Of a DNA stretch of 64,000 nucleotides, positions 48,358-58,500 are shown piece after piece. The notes beneath the pieces were generated by a model, which made no database searches, was not told the origin of the DNA, and saw only the letters and a list, made by a program, of their open reading frames with translations. The translations under genes were made by a program, and so were the position numbers. Each line of letters begins with the position of its first letter. Position 1 is the first letter of the stretch. Source of the DNA: Chinchilla lanigera (taxonomy: Eukaryota; Chordata; Mammalia; Rodentia; Chinchillidae). The stretch spans positions 20,785,758-20,849,757 of the forward strand of contig NW_004955433.1 in the NCBI RefSeq assembly GCF_000276665.1, in the 5' to 3' direction.

Positions 48358-48384
48358 TATGAAAACAAAAACTTTTAAAAAATC

Positions 48385-48450
48385 AAACAATGCATCCAAG
48401 GTCACACAGTATAACTGGAGTGATGAATTGAAGCATGATCTATTTGTCAG
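48385..48450 (-). repeat. MIR fragment, minus strand
   Basis: 'catccaaggtcacacagtat' matches the reverse-complement MIR core (…gcccaaggtcacacagctag…). Confidence 0.65.
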
Positions 48451-48499
48451 CCAATTGGTTGTTTTTATATTCAATTAAAAATTTTCTTTTTATTTATGA

Positions 48500-48540
48500 A
48501 ATTAATCCATGACTTTACACTGAGCTACATCTACAGCCCT
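48500..48540 (-). repeat. ID-like SINE fragment, minus strand
   Basis: 'ctgagctacatctacagccc' is the reverse complement of 'gggctgtagatgtagctcag', a tRNA-SINE 5' end. Only this part is left. Confidence 0.55.
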
Positions 48541-48670
48541 TTTTTATTTTCTTTCATTTTGAAGAGAATAAAAAATAAAAAAACATTAGAAATTATACAG
48601 AATTTTTCTTTTTTATTTTGAAGAAAATAAAAAATAATTTTAAAAATGCGTTAGAAATTGTACAGAATTT
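48541..48670. repeat. Imperfect tandem duplication of about 62 bp
   Basis: Two successive copies (about 48541-48604 and 48605-48670), each with 'attttgaag' followed by an A-rich stretch and 'ttagaaattRtacagaattt'. They differ by small indels in the A-rich part. Confidence 0.85.
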
Positions 48671-48854
48671 CACTAAACAAGATGATAGGAATTCAGCAGT
48701 GGTTGTTATATTGCATATTGTTGTCTTCAAATTAGTTTTTCAGATTACCAGATATAAACATGCAAAATTGTTCCAAAAAAATAGAATGAAGAAAAAAATG
48801 TTTAAGCATTGACTATTCCTTTCAATAGACCAGTAAAAATCAGCTCTTGAGTTA

Positions 48855-48905
48855 TGATCTACGTTGCTAAGTTGTCCAGGCTGGCTTAAGCTTTCCATGC
48901 CCCTT
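48855..48905 (-). repeat. B1/7SL-like SINE fragment, minus strand
   Basis: 'tacgttgctaagttgtccag' then 'gctggcttaagc' resembles the reverse complement of the left part of an old 7SL SINE. Confidence 0.5.
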
Positions 48906-49474
48906 CTTTAGATTTAAAATGTATTCCTAGAAGAATGAAATAGATGGGTCCAACATGGAAAGGAATAATTTCCACCATGGTTGTCCAGACAAAGGCTAGG
49001 AGACCAGTTGTCCTGATGATTGTTTTGTAGCTTCATAAGATAATAGAACAAAAACATATCTCAATATTTCCTTTAAAGCTTATCAAAATGCAGAGTGGAG
49101 GTAACAATTAAAACTTGAAGTCCAGAGAAACATAAGAAAAATCTCTTAATTTTACAATTTTGAAAAAAACACAACAAAAAAAGAAAAGGAAATCATAAAA
49201 ACAAGCCCCAGACTCAAAAGGGAATAAAACTTCCAAAAGTTTCCAAAAGTAATCAAAAGCTAGCCAGAATTGGGTCTTTTCTTGAACTCCTTCCATTTTA
49301 CCACACTCAGGCAGATGTTGATGATTTTATTTGCAAGAGTTAGAGGTTCATGGGTTGAGAAGTTTTGATCCACAAGTAATGTGGCTCATCTAGGTTTGAT
49401 TCTCAGTGTTTACCACATGGAATAGAGTTACAGTAAAAGAAGAACAATAGACATCAAATGAACTTGTGCATATA

Positions 49475-49745
49475 GGTTTTTAACTATCTTTAATTGTTAT
49501 ATGTTTGCAGTGCACGATGGCTACATGCCTCACAGGGGGTTGGTGAATGGACATAACACTTATGTCTCTCTTCATCCCCTTCATCTTCCCTCCCTCTCCT
49601 TGGTCTCCATCTCTTGGCTCCTTCCTATTTGCAAAAGATCTAGCTTCCTATCTCCTATTACCTGTCTCTTGTTTTGCTCTTTTAGAGTTTCTTATTTAAG
49701 AGGAACTGTGCACTATTTTGTCTTGAGTGTTTGATGTAAGCTAAG
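49475..49745 (-). mobile_element. L1 3' end, minus strand (short)
   Basis: 'gcagtgcacgatggctacat' (about 49507), the pyrimidine-rich complement of the L1 3' UTR, 'ctatttgcaaaagatctagc' (about 49626) and a final 'gtttgatgtaagctaagtac'. It aligns part for part with the 38.8-kb L1 3' UTR (tacatcttgcaaaagaagta) and, reversed, the 26.9-kb copy. Confidence 0.72.
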
Positions 49746-50019
49746 TACAGCACAAAGCAAAACATTTTCCCATGCTCAAAAGAGACAGAAAACAAAAACA
49801 AAACAATGAACCTCAAACACCACACATGAGCAGTAAGTAAGGGTAAGATATGTTAAAGAAAAGAAGCTTAATATAGAAATATATGAATGGCCATAACTAT
49901 GGGAGCTAAGAACATTCACTGTACAGAATACCAGCAAACTCATGGAGGCCCTGCGTTTCAAATAATGCACCAGGAATACTAACAGAGTGGCAATGAGATC
50001 AGAATAGAAATACCACATT

Positions 50020-50200
50020 TAAGATGTTGTCTGCTTTCTGAACAACTGATTGATGCACAGACACAATATTTATTAATCTAATTAATGTTATTTGCAGCCT
50101 CTAACACGGGCAGTGCATTTTACCAGGCCCTGTGAATTTTCAGGTGAATCCAATGGATTCAGGTGCAGCGAACTTGTATGAATCCTCTTTCTCATATATA
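50020..50200. other. Candidate conserved non-coding block
   Basis: Repeat-free stretch with 'tattaatctaattaatgtta' (about 50070) inside a more GC-balanced context. Possible homeodomain-site cluster; function is inference only. Confidence 0.25.
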
Positions 50201-50694
50201 AGAGTGATTTGATCTCAAATATCAGAGGTACTCAATTATTACATTTAGAAAAAGATGATCAAGATAGCTTATTTAATGATGAATCCTCATGATAGAGAGC
50301 AGTGGCTCTGAACTTAGTTTACAATATAATTATAGGCCTGAAGCTTCACTACATCTACAACTGAGGCCCTATCACCCCAGCAAATAGGACACGGGTAAGC
50401 CAAAGACAAAGGATCAGGAGATGCTGAAAAAGAATGATACATTTATTACTGCACTGTAAAATAGGCATTTCTTGTTGCTCTAAGAAATTGCACATGAGGC
50501 AATGTTTCTGAGTTCTGAGGTTTAATTAGAATCTGTTTCTGTAATAGTGTATGAAATGAACTTTATGATCACATAAGGATCTGAAATAATAAGTAATCAT
50601 CCAAGAAATTGAATTTTCCATGATAAAATAAAAAAGGTCATTTAAATTATAATATAGACTTTAGATCTGGATTAAACATGATGGGAGATACTTT

Positions 50695-50800
50695 TTTATT
50701 CAACCTCATCATTTTACAGCAAAACCTTGTAAAATATGCAAGGTAGAGGGGCCATTAAAGGCACACAGTTATATGATGGGTCAAGGAGCTCGTTCTCTTT
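50695..50800 (-). repeat. MIR fragment, minus strand (weak)
   Basis: 'ctcatcattttacagcaaaa', then 'aaggcacacagttatatgat' partly follow reverse-complement MIR order. Confidence 0.4.
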
Positions 50801-51639
50801 GTTTTCCAAATAAATATTCCATCATTTACCATGAAATTTGTCAAAGGAATCATTATGTTCACATCTTCTAACATGAGCCATCCTTTAAACCTCTATTTCC
50901 TTCTCTCCTTGTTGCTCCTCATTTGAATAATTCCTCAGAACCTACCTTACCAGTGTCTCCCAGGTTACGATTCTGTGCTTGTTTTCTGATAGCATTAACA
51001 ACAGGAAAATAGAACTACCTAATTCCTCTTTCTCGTCAATCCACTTGAGGCATTTTTATCACTGGGGAAATGATGGCTTTCCAGAGAAAAATGGGATATT
51101 TCTCCAAGAATATGAGAAAATCAATCTTAGACAGAAAAAGAACAATATTTACACCTATAACATATCTGCAAAATCAATATTTCCTGACATGCAACTCTAA
51201 TCATAAAATTTGCCTACCTCCACAACTTTCAACATCTTCTAATTGCCTAATAAATTGTTATACTTTATCATTCTGGTCTTCAAGAGCTCTCCAATATTGA
51301 TAGATTTTTTTTCAGCCTTTTTCGCAGTTCTTCCCTGTAGCACTAGAATCTGTATTGTAACTTTGGAGTGGTGTTCCTGTTTATAACTCACAATGTCCAC
51401 TTCTATACTCTGAATGCTTTAAGTGAGTATTTTAAAATAAGTGGAAGAGTAGAGCTGGCAATCTTGTCACATTTTTAACTTCACTGTAAATTAACACAGA
51501 AACATTGTAGTTTACTCGATAGTTTTCAGGGTTTGCATAGGGTTTGATTATATCTATGTGAATAATCAGTGGTTCTGATTTTATAAAACTGAAAAACAAA
51601 TTCATATATTAGAAGCTAAAACTTAATAATAGCTAGGAT

Positions 51640-51860
51640 GATTGCATTACAAGGTAAAGTGTTTTTGGAAATGATCAAATCATGAGGGTTCCACTCCATA
51701 AATGGGATTAATTTGTCCTTATGAAAAAAATTGAAAGGAGATGTATCTTTTCAGCATGCACACTGGAAAATCCCTCTCCCACTGTATTCGGTTCATAAAT
51801 GAATCTGGCAAAGGATCACAACACAACTATAGAGAAAGCCTGAATCTGCAGATATTACTT
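51640..51860 (+). mobile_element. Probable 5' LTR remnant of the MaLR provirus
   Basis: 'gatcaaatcatgagggttcc' then 'actccataaatgggattaat' and 'ttgtccttatgaaaaa' correspond to the MaLR LTR phrase (…gatcatgagggctctgccctcatgaatgggattaatgcccttat…). The same segment of the 3' LTR lies at about 53530-53590. Ends not determined. Confidence 0.45.
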
Positions 51861-53044
51861 CTGAGGTCATGACTAGGACATTGGTAGGAATATAAGTGCT
51901 AAAACCTTTCTTCCAGGTTCTCATATTGAAATGAGCGATGCATTATAGTAAACTGATGGAGGCCATCTTTGTTATAAAGTGACAACATGGCTGGATTGTG
52001 TACTTCCTAGTATACCACAGAAGGCAGAACTCAGAAGCAAAAAATAGGATATTATTTAGAAGAAATGTTTAAGCAAGGTTTTGCTGGTGTGAAGTAGCTT
52101 TTCTGGATTAATTATAGTAAAATGCAAGAAGAAAAAACAAACAAAAGAATTTATGAAGTAACTGGAACTTAAAGATTTAGAAAACTCTTGGCTTAGTCAT
52201 GTTGTAAAGAACGAAAAACCTATTCAGGGAAAAATGGCAAAGGTGTGGCCGGGCAGCTGTTTTATAAGGAGGTAAGTGTGGAGTTGCAGCAGCCCAGTGT
52301 TAATCAAGACAATGGACAAAGAATTCCACAGGCGTTTCTGGGGATCTAATCTGGTCCTGTTCACCACAGGTGAAGAATGATAGGACCCTGGGAGCAGAAT
52401 AATTCTTGTGCAGCACTCTGTGACTACCACAGCTGGACTCAGTAAGGTCCAGAAGTTGCTTAAACTGCCTCTCTGAAAGGCACAGTCTATAAACCTCCAG
52501 GGTTTACCCAGTGCCATCCTTACCAGGGTGCAGGCTGTATAGCGGGGAATGAGGTTACCCCCAGGCGGACTGTAAGCATGCCCTGGAGGTCTATGGGAAT
52601 GAGGCAAGAGACACAGAGCCACTAAAGGAAACCCTCATAGGGCAATACCTACAGGACTGTCAGAGGAGCACTAAGCTGAGAATCCGGGATAGGAGAGCCA
52701 CAGGCCCAAGAAGGGCTCATCAACTCCTGAGAGCTGCAGCCTGGGCAGAACCCAGTAATACCATAGGATGGGGCTCAATGCCACCCCTGTGTGACCAGGA
52801 AGTAGAGCCTCAAATCAAGGATTATTCTTGAGTTTTAGATTTTCCCTTGGGTTTTGGATTTGGTTAGAGCATGTTATCCATACATCTTTTTCATACTTCT
52901 CACTTTTGGCATGGAAACGTCTGTCACATGCCTATCCTACCATGGGAGTTTAGAAGCAAATAAATTGCATGACATCACAGGTTCATAGCCAGAGAAAATT
53001 TTCCCTTATGAAGAATTATACCTTTTAAAAAAATTTTCCTATAA

Positions 53045-53085
53045 GGAAGATCGAAACCAGGAAATTTGTACTGAGCTACCTTCCC
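53045..53085 (-). repeat. ID-like SINE fragment, minus strand
   Basis: 'gatcgaaaccaggaaatttg' and 'tactgagctaccttccc' are the reverse complement of B-box and A-box-like parts with the middle deleted. Confidence 0.5.
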
Positions 53086-53158
53086 ATTTATTTATCTATC
53101 TATCTATCTATCTATTTATTTATTTATTTATGTCTTTATGCATTTATTTATTTATTAT
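53085..53158. repeat. (TATC)n/(TTTA)n microsatellite
   Basis: TATC units (53093-53116) followed by TTTA/TTAT units. Confidence 0.93.
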
Positions 53159-53169
53159 ACTTATCTAAG

Positions 53170-53285
53170 GAAAGATTTATAGGCAGTTTCTCTAAGTTGC
53201 CAGACTGGGTCCCAGCTTGCTATCCTCCCTCCTCAGCCTCCAAGAGGGACAAGGTTACAGATCTGTCCCAGAGGCCAGGCTTCAA
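53170..53285 (-). repeat. B1-like SINE, minus strand (old)
   Basis: 'tctctaagttgccagactgg', 'ctcctcagcctccaagaggg' and 'gacaaggttacagatct' match the reverse complement of a diverged 7SL-derived SINE. Confidence 0.65.
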
Positions 53286-53429
53286 TCACACCTTTATCTT
53301 ATCTAGCTCTGATTTAGATGAAACCTTGGATTTCAGACTTTTAATTTGATACTGGGAAAGTTAAGACTTTTATTGGGGTGGAATGATTGTATTTTGCATG
53401 TGAGAAGGACTTAAAGTTTTAGGGACAAA

Positions 53430-53768
53430 TACTATGGCCTGGATGTAAATGTTCTACCACCCCAAAATTTGTATGTAGGCATGTAATCCCCAGTGTGATA
53501 ATATTAAAAGGTGGCTCTTCCAGAGAGTAATTAAGCCATCAGGATTACGTCCTGGGAAATAGGATTAGTGCCTTTCAAAAGAGATTGAAGGAAGCTGTCT
53601 TGCCATCAGATTAGGACAGAGCAACAAGCTACCACCTTTGAAGCAGAGATCAAGCCGTCAACAGACACCAAGCTTGCTACTCTCTAGACTCTAAAACTAC
53701 AAGGAATAAATTATTGCTTTAAACTGTGCAGTGTGACATATTTTGTCATAGAAGTTCACATCATTAAC
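53430..53768 (+). mobile_element. 3' LTR of the decayed MaLR provirus
   Basis: 'tactatggcctggatgtaaa' start (TA for TG), 'gtaatccccagtgtgataat', 'ggattagtgcctttcaaaag', 'ctctaaaactacaaggaata' and '...attttgtcatagaag' follow the MLT1/MST-type LTR order through to its 3' end. Confidence 0.75.
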
Positions 53769-54049
53769 AACAACAAATCATAACGGTTTCATTTCCAGTA
53801 CTGCTATTTGTGTCTCTGTTCATGTTTTTGGCTAAGTTGGCAAGAAATATGTCACATTTACTGAAAATTTTTAAAGAACTAGCTTTAAAGTTCATCGATT
53901 TTTCTCTAGTCTTTTCTTAACTCCAGTATCGTTGAAGTCTGCTCAATATTTTATACTTCTCATCTTCTGAATACTTTACTTTAATTTGTGTTGTTTCTTT
54001 ATGTTGTTTATTTATGAAGTAGGGAAATTATATCATTGATCTTAATGTT

Positions 54050-54077
54050 ACTTTTAAATATATATATATTTAAAAGT
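54050..54077. repeat. 28-bp perfect palindrome
   Basis: ACTTTTAAATATAT followed by its exact reverse complement, with no loop. AT-only centre, inside the old LINE. Confidence 0.97.
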
Positions 54078-54292
54078 GCACTTTTCCAATAATATACTGA
54101 TTTAGCCACATCTCACAAAATTTTGTCATATATATGTATATATTTAACTTAAAACAGTTAAAATTTTTCTCAAGATTTCTAACCTATATATTATTAAAAG
54201 TGTGTGTGTTTGTGTGTTAATTTAATCTAAATATTTTGAAATTTTCTAAATTTAACAATGGTAATTAATTATTTAATTTCATTCTTGGTTAA

Positions 54293-54486
54293 GAATATAA
54301 TTTTCTTTTTTCTTTCTTTCTCTCTTTTTTTTTTGAGACAAGGTCTCGTTATGCAGTTTAGACTGAACTTGAACTCACTATGTAGCCCAGGCTGGCCTCA
54401 AACTCATGGAAATCCTCCTGCTTCAGCTTCCCAAGTGCTGAGATTACAGGAGTGCGCTACCATGCCTGGCTAGGAATCTAATTTTC
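54293..54486 (-). mobile_element. B1 SINE, minus strand, with 13-bp duplication
   Basis: SINE 54306-54473: (TTTC)n/poly-T, 'gagacaaggtctcgttatgc', the duplicated segment with 'actcactatgtagcccaggc', then 'ctgagattacaggagtgcgc' and '...catgcctggc'. The duplication GAATATAATTTTC (54293-54305) and GAATCTAATTTTC (54474-54486) differs at one base. Full length and well preserved; inserted in the older LINE. Confidence 0.96.
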
Positions 54487-55940
54487 ATGGTTTGTAATTC
54501 TTTATAGTTTTTAAAATGTGTTTTGTGTCATGAGATGTGTTTTTTCTTACTAAAAGTTCCATGTTGTTGCTTAATAAATTATTTTATATGTGTCAGTTAG
54601 GACAAGTTGATGAATATTTTTGTTCAAGTCAACTGTATCTTTACAATTTGATGCCTGGTTCTTGTATCTATTATTGAAAGAAAAATATTGAATTTCTAAC
54701 AAGTATGTGCATCTGTTTCTCCTCAGTTTTAAAAATCTTTATCTCCTATAATTTTATACTCTGTTCTTAGGCAAATACACACTTGATAGGATATTTGTTT
54801 CTCCTTTTCTTTTTAAGATTTGACTGCTTTTTGATATTTAATGTCCCTCTTTATCCTTGAGAATTCTCTTTGAAATCTCATTTGTCCCAAATTAATGTAG
54901 TACTCTAGCTTTCTTTTGATCACTGAAGGCACTGCATATCATTCTCCAACAGTTACTTTTAATCCACATGTGTCTTTATGGATGAAATCAGTTTCTTATA
55001 GACCACATATACCATTGGGTTTTTCATTTTTTTTTCTCATTAAAACTGACAGTATCATTTAACTTGAATAGTTTGGTAATTATCATTTAAAACTGTCTTG
55101 CACACTAGGTTAACATTTATCATGTTTCTGTTTTACATTGGTTGTTTTTGTTTCTTTGTTTTTTTTTAACTTATGTGGGTTGAATTGAGTGTTTGATATG
55201 ATTCTGTTTTATCTCCACTTTTAGCACATGCAGTAGTCTTGAAATAAAAATGATAGTAGTGTATTTAGACTTTCAATTTTTTTAATGTGTATCTGCCTCC
55301 AACTTATACTACACAACATTATGCATTGCTCAGTTGCTTTGTAAGTCTTCCCACCTCCTTCTTCACGTCCTCAATCATGCGTTGTCATTCATTTGACTTC
55401 TATATGTGCTATCAGCATTAATGCATTGCTACCATTTATCCAACAATCGTTCACATTTTAACTGAATTAAACAAGAAAAAAGCTGCAGTTACGCCTTCCC
55501 TCTTGCTTTCCCCTTCTTTATTCACATACATTATAATTTTCTGATCAATATTATTTTTCTTTCCCCTATATGATTTCTTTTAAGAAGTTCTTGCAGAATA
55601 AATCTGCTGTGATGATCTTCCTTTTTTTCATTATCTGAGGAAGGTTTAATTCCTTACTCATTTTTGGAGGACAGTTTCATTGAGTAAGAAGTTACATATG
55701 TATTATTTTTTTTCTTTCAGAACTTTAAGAATTAGACTCAACTTTCCCATTGTTTACATAGCTCCTGTTGAAAAGTCTACTGTAATTCTTGTTCAGGGAT
55801 CTAAGTATGTAAGTTTTTTCCTTACTCATGGGTTATTTTTTTTTGTATAGTACAGTAAGAATAAATTATACCTATATGTAGACACTTGTCTTTTGGTATT
55901 TATCCTGCTTTGTGTTTTCTGAGGTTCTCCAATCTATGAT

Positions 55941-55972
55941 TTAGTGTCTTCATTACTATTTGAAGACACTAA
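55941..55972. repeat. Short inverted repeat
   Basis: Perfect 12-bp arms TTAGTGTCTTCA / TGAAGACACTAA around an 8-base spacer. Confidence 0.95.
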
Positions 55973-56600
55973 TATCTTACTCCTGTATGTCTTCTCTATT
56001 TCTTCTTTCTTTTTCTAGCATTCCAAGTAAGTATGTATTATACAATATTATATTGTTATTTTATATTTTTACACAGTTTTTGATGTGTGGTCCCAGTTTT
56101 GATCCAGTAGGTTTATTTTGTTTATTCATTTTTTTTCATATTGTACTTCAGCTTGGGAAACTTACCTGTCTTTATACTCAGTGATTCATTTTTTGGCATG
56201 TTCAGTCTCAGTGAGTCCATTGCATACATTTTTCATTTCTCTTACAGTGTCTTTGATTTCTATGATTTATTTGATTAATATTTAGTTTCTATATCTCTTC
56301 CTATATTACCCATCTGCTTTGTATGCTAGCTACTTTACCATTATAGCTCTTAAAATATTAATCACATTCTTTTAAATTCCCTATCCAGTAATTCCAACCT
56401 TGTGTCACTTCTGAATTTGCTTCCAATGCTTGTTTTACCAATTCACACTGTGCTTTTTTGTTGCTTCAGGTAGGCCTTTCAATCTTTTTATTAAATAATG
56501 GAAACATTGTATCAGATGATAACTCAAATAAAGAGACTGACAGTGTGAGTATTTACTTGAATCTGAGTAGCAATGGGAAGTCGTTAATATGTGTTTTTGC

Positions 56601-58375
56601 CATATAATTAAGAGGCTCTGAAGCCCTCTTGTGTCCTTGTTTCTGTTTCCCTTATTAATTTAAGTTTTTTAAAAAGTAGAGAAAGCCTGTGTCCTGCAAT
56701 TTTTCATTTGTCACTGGATCCTAGAATACTGGATTTCTCAGACCTCAATTTTCTGATGAGACCAAAATAATCTGTGAGAATGCCAGTCTAAATGATCACA
56801 GACTCTTGGAAATCTACTTCTATAACATATGTATCTTACAGGAATTTACAATCCATGTTCACTACAATAAAAATCTTTGATTTTTTTCTATTGTAATGAT
56901 ATTCACAAGTAGCAAATTTTGTCTTGTGTTTTCTGCAACAATAATTTATTAATGTATAGATGACATTTTCCTTGCTGGAAAAAGAGAAATACTTGAGGGA
57001 AAAGAACACTGGTTGAAGAGGTGACTCTAAAACTAAGACACAATTTTACACATACACTATGATATAATAGTTAGAACTATAACAACGTAAGAAATATGTG
57101 CATAATTTTATTATATAAATTGATTACACAGAACTAAAATAAAAAGAATATGATTTGGGAGAATTTTGTTTTACTTATTTTTATAAATATTGATTTAAAA
57201 TGAATGGTGCACAAGATTACTTACTTTCAGCAGATATAAACTACTGGCAGTGCATACCGTTTATGCTTTAATGCATGTAGGAAAGTATCAGCCACTAAAC
57301 TGAACACAGAGTAAGAATAAAATGGATAATACAAAGGACAAAAGTGATTTAAAGATTAAAGAGTGATAAGTTGAGAGCATATTTGTGTAGTTAAAACCAT
57401 AAATTTTAGTTCTAACTACTACTTAACAATTGATCTCATAGGACATTATGGTGAATATTGAACGCAAAGATAAATGATATCCAATGAGTATCTTCCTGCT
57501 GATACAGTTTAATTTTATAATTATTACAGATGTTGAATAAGAGTACTTGTATAATCCATCCAGTCACTCAGATTGCTAGGTGCACAGTTGAAATTTGAAT
57601 CTGGTGTTTGCGATTGCATTTGAAGCATTTATTCTATCTTCTCATGTTCGTTGTTAATGTAGAAAATAGGTGTATAATTGGCCTTGTGATATGTTAGCAA
57701 CAGATGAGCAAAGCTTATAGGTTTGAATAGAGCAAAAAAAAACAATCAAAGCTTATTTTTAAATCATTTCAGGTAACTTCCTTTTTAATATTCAATATCT
57801 TAAAACTGAAATTATAAATAAGGAAAAATATTTCTATAAATCATTTGGAACAAAATTTCTACATGTATAGTGGAGTTCATCTTGTCATCCTTTCTATTTT
57901 CATTTTTTCTCTTAATACATATGGAACATTCAATAATGTTCATTATACTATTTTATCTTTTATCAGTGCATGGAGACAAATTACTGGAATTTTCTCTTAT
58001 TAAATGAAAAATTATAATCAGTTTGTGTTAGCTACGTTACTGTAAATGCTTTCTTTCCTGCTTGTCACTGCCTGAGTTGGAAAGAAACGCATTTAGTAGA
58101 AGAGAGGAATCTGTGCAGCAAGCTTTTTCACACTTTACAAATGGTTACAAAGCGATAATTAACAATGTGCTAAATACTAGGTGATAATGCTCCACAGAAT
58201 AAGGTGAAAATTAATTGTCTGAGATATGATAGCATTCGAATGGTTCATTTCCTTAAAAGCAATTGAAGCAGATAAGAAAAAAAATGACAGTTTCTAGTTT
58301 TAAGGAAGATAATACACTCTCATCAACTTAATTGATGTTAAACTCTCCTAGTCATTACCATCATCTTTCATTCAT
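56601..58375. other. Unique AT-rich sequence with one enhancer-like block
   Basis: No gene seen. The block 58030-58330 is repeat-free with 'aaagcgataattaacaatgt' (about 58150) and 'gaaaattaattgtctgag', a possible conserved non-coding element. Confidence 0.3.
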
Positions 58376-58500
58376 GTTTCTGTTCATTCAACAAACATTT
58401 GTTGAATACCAGCTTTGTGTTTTGCAAAATGAGAGATGCTGGGGATAAAGTAGCCAATCATAGACACATGGTCTCTGACCTCTTGGGAATTTTACTAGAT
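58376..58500 (-). repeat. L2 LINE 3' end, minus strand
   Basis: 'ttcattcaacaaacatttgt', 'tgaataccagctttgtgttt', 'gagatgctggggataaagta' and '...gacctcttgggaa' follow the reverse complement of the L2 3' end. Confidence 0.8.

Larger units (their letters stand above)
51861..53429 (+). mobile_element. MaLR provirus internal region (decayed)
   Basis: The last part, 53318-53429 ('cttggatttcagacttttaa', 'gggaaagttaagacttttat', 'gcatgtgagaaggacttaaa'), is the characteristic 3' end of MST/THE1-type internal sequence directly before the LTR. The GC-richer block 52200-52800 fits the middle of such an element. It is interrupted at about 53040-53285 by SINE pieces and a tetranucleotide array. A 132-codon minus-strand frame (52224-52622) lies on the wrong strand for the element. 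MaLR elements lack functional retroviral genes; nothing here is intact. Confidence 0.55.
53770..56600 (-). mobile_element. Long old L1/HAL1-like LINE, minus strand
   Basis: Strongly T-rich on the plus strand (A-rich coding strand of a LINE on the minus strand). Landmarks in reverse complement: 'tttttaaagaactagcttta' (about 53870), 'gatgaaatcagtttcttata' (about 54980), 'tgtagtactctagctttctt' (about 54896). These correspond to older L1 ORF2-proximal text. No intact ORF remains. A B1 (54306-54473) sits inside. The rightmost limit is uncertain. Confidence 0.6.

Noticed and set aside
52224..52622. 132-codon minus-strand ORF in a GC-richer block
   Set aside because: Lies opposite to the orientation of the MaLR element that appears to contain it; no family recognised. 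Kept as a finding for composition only.
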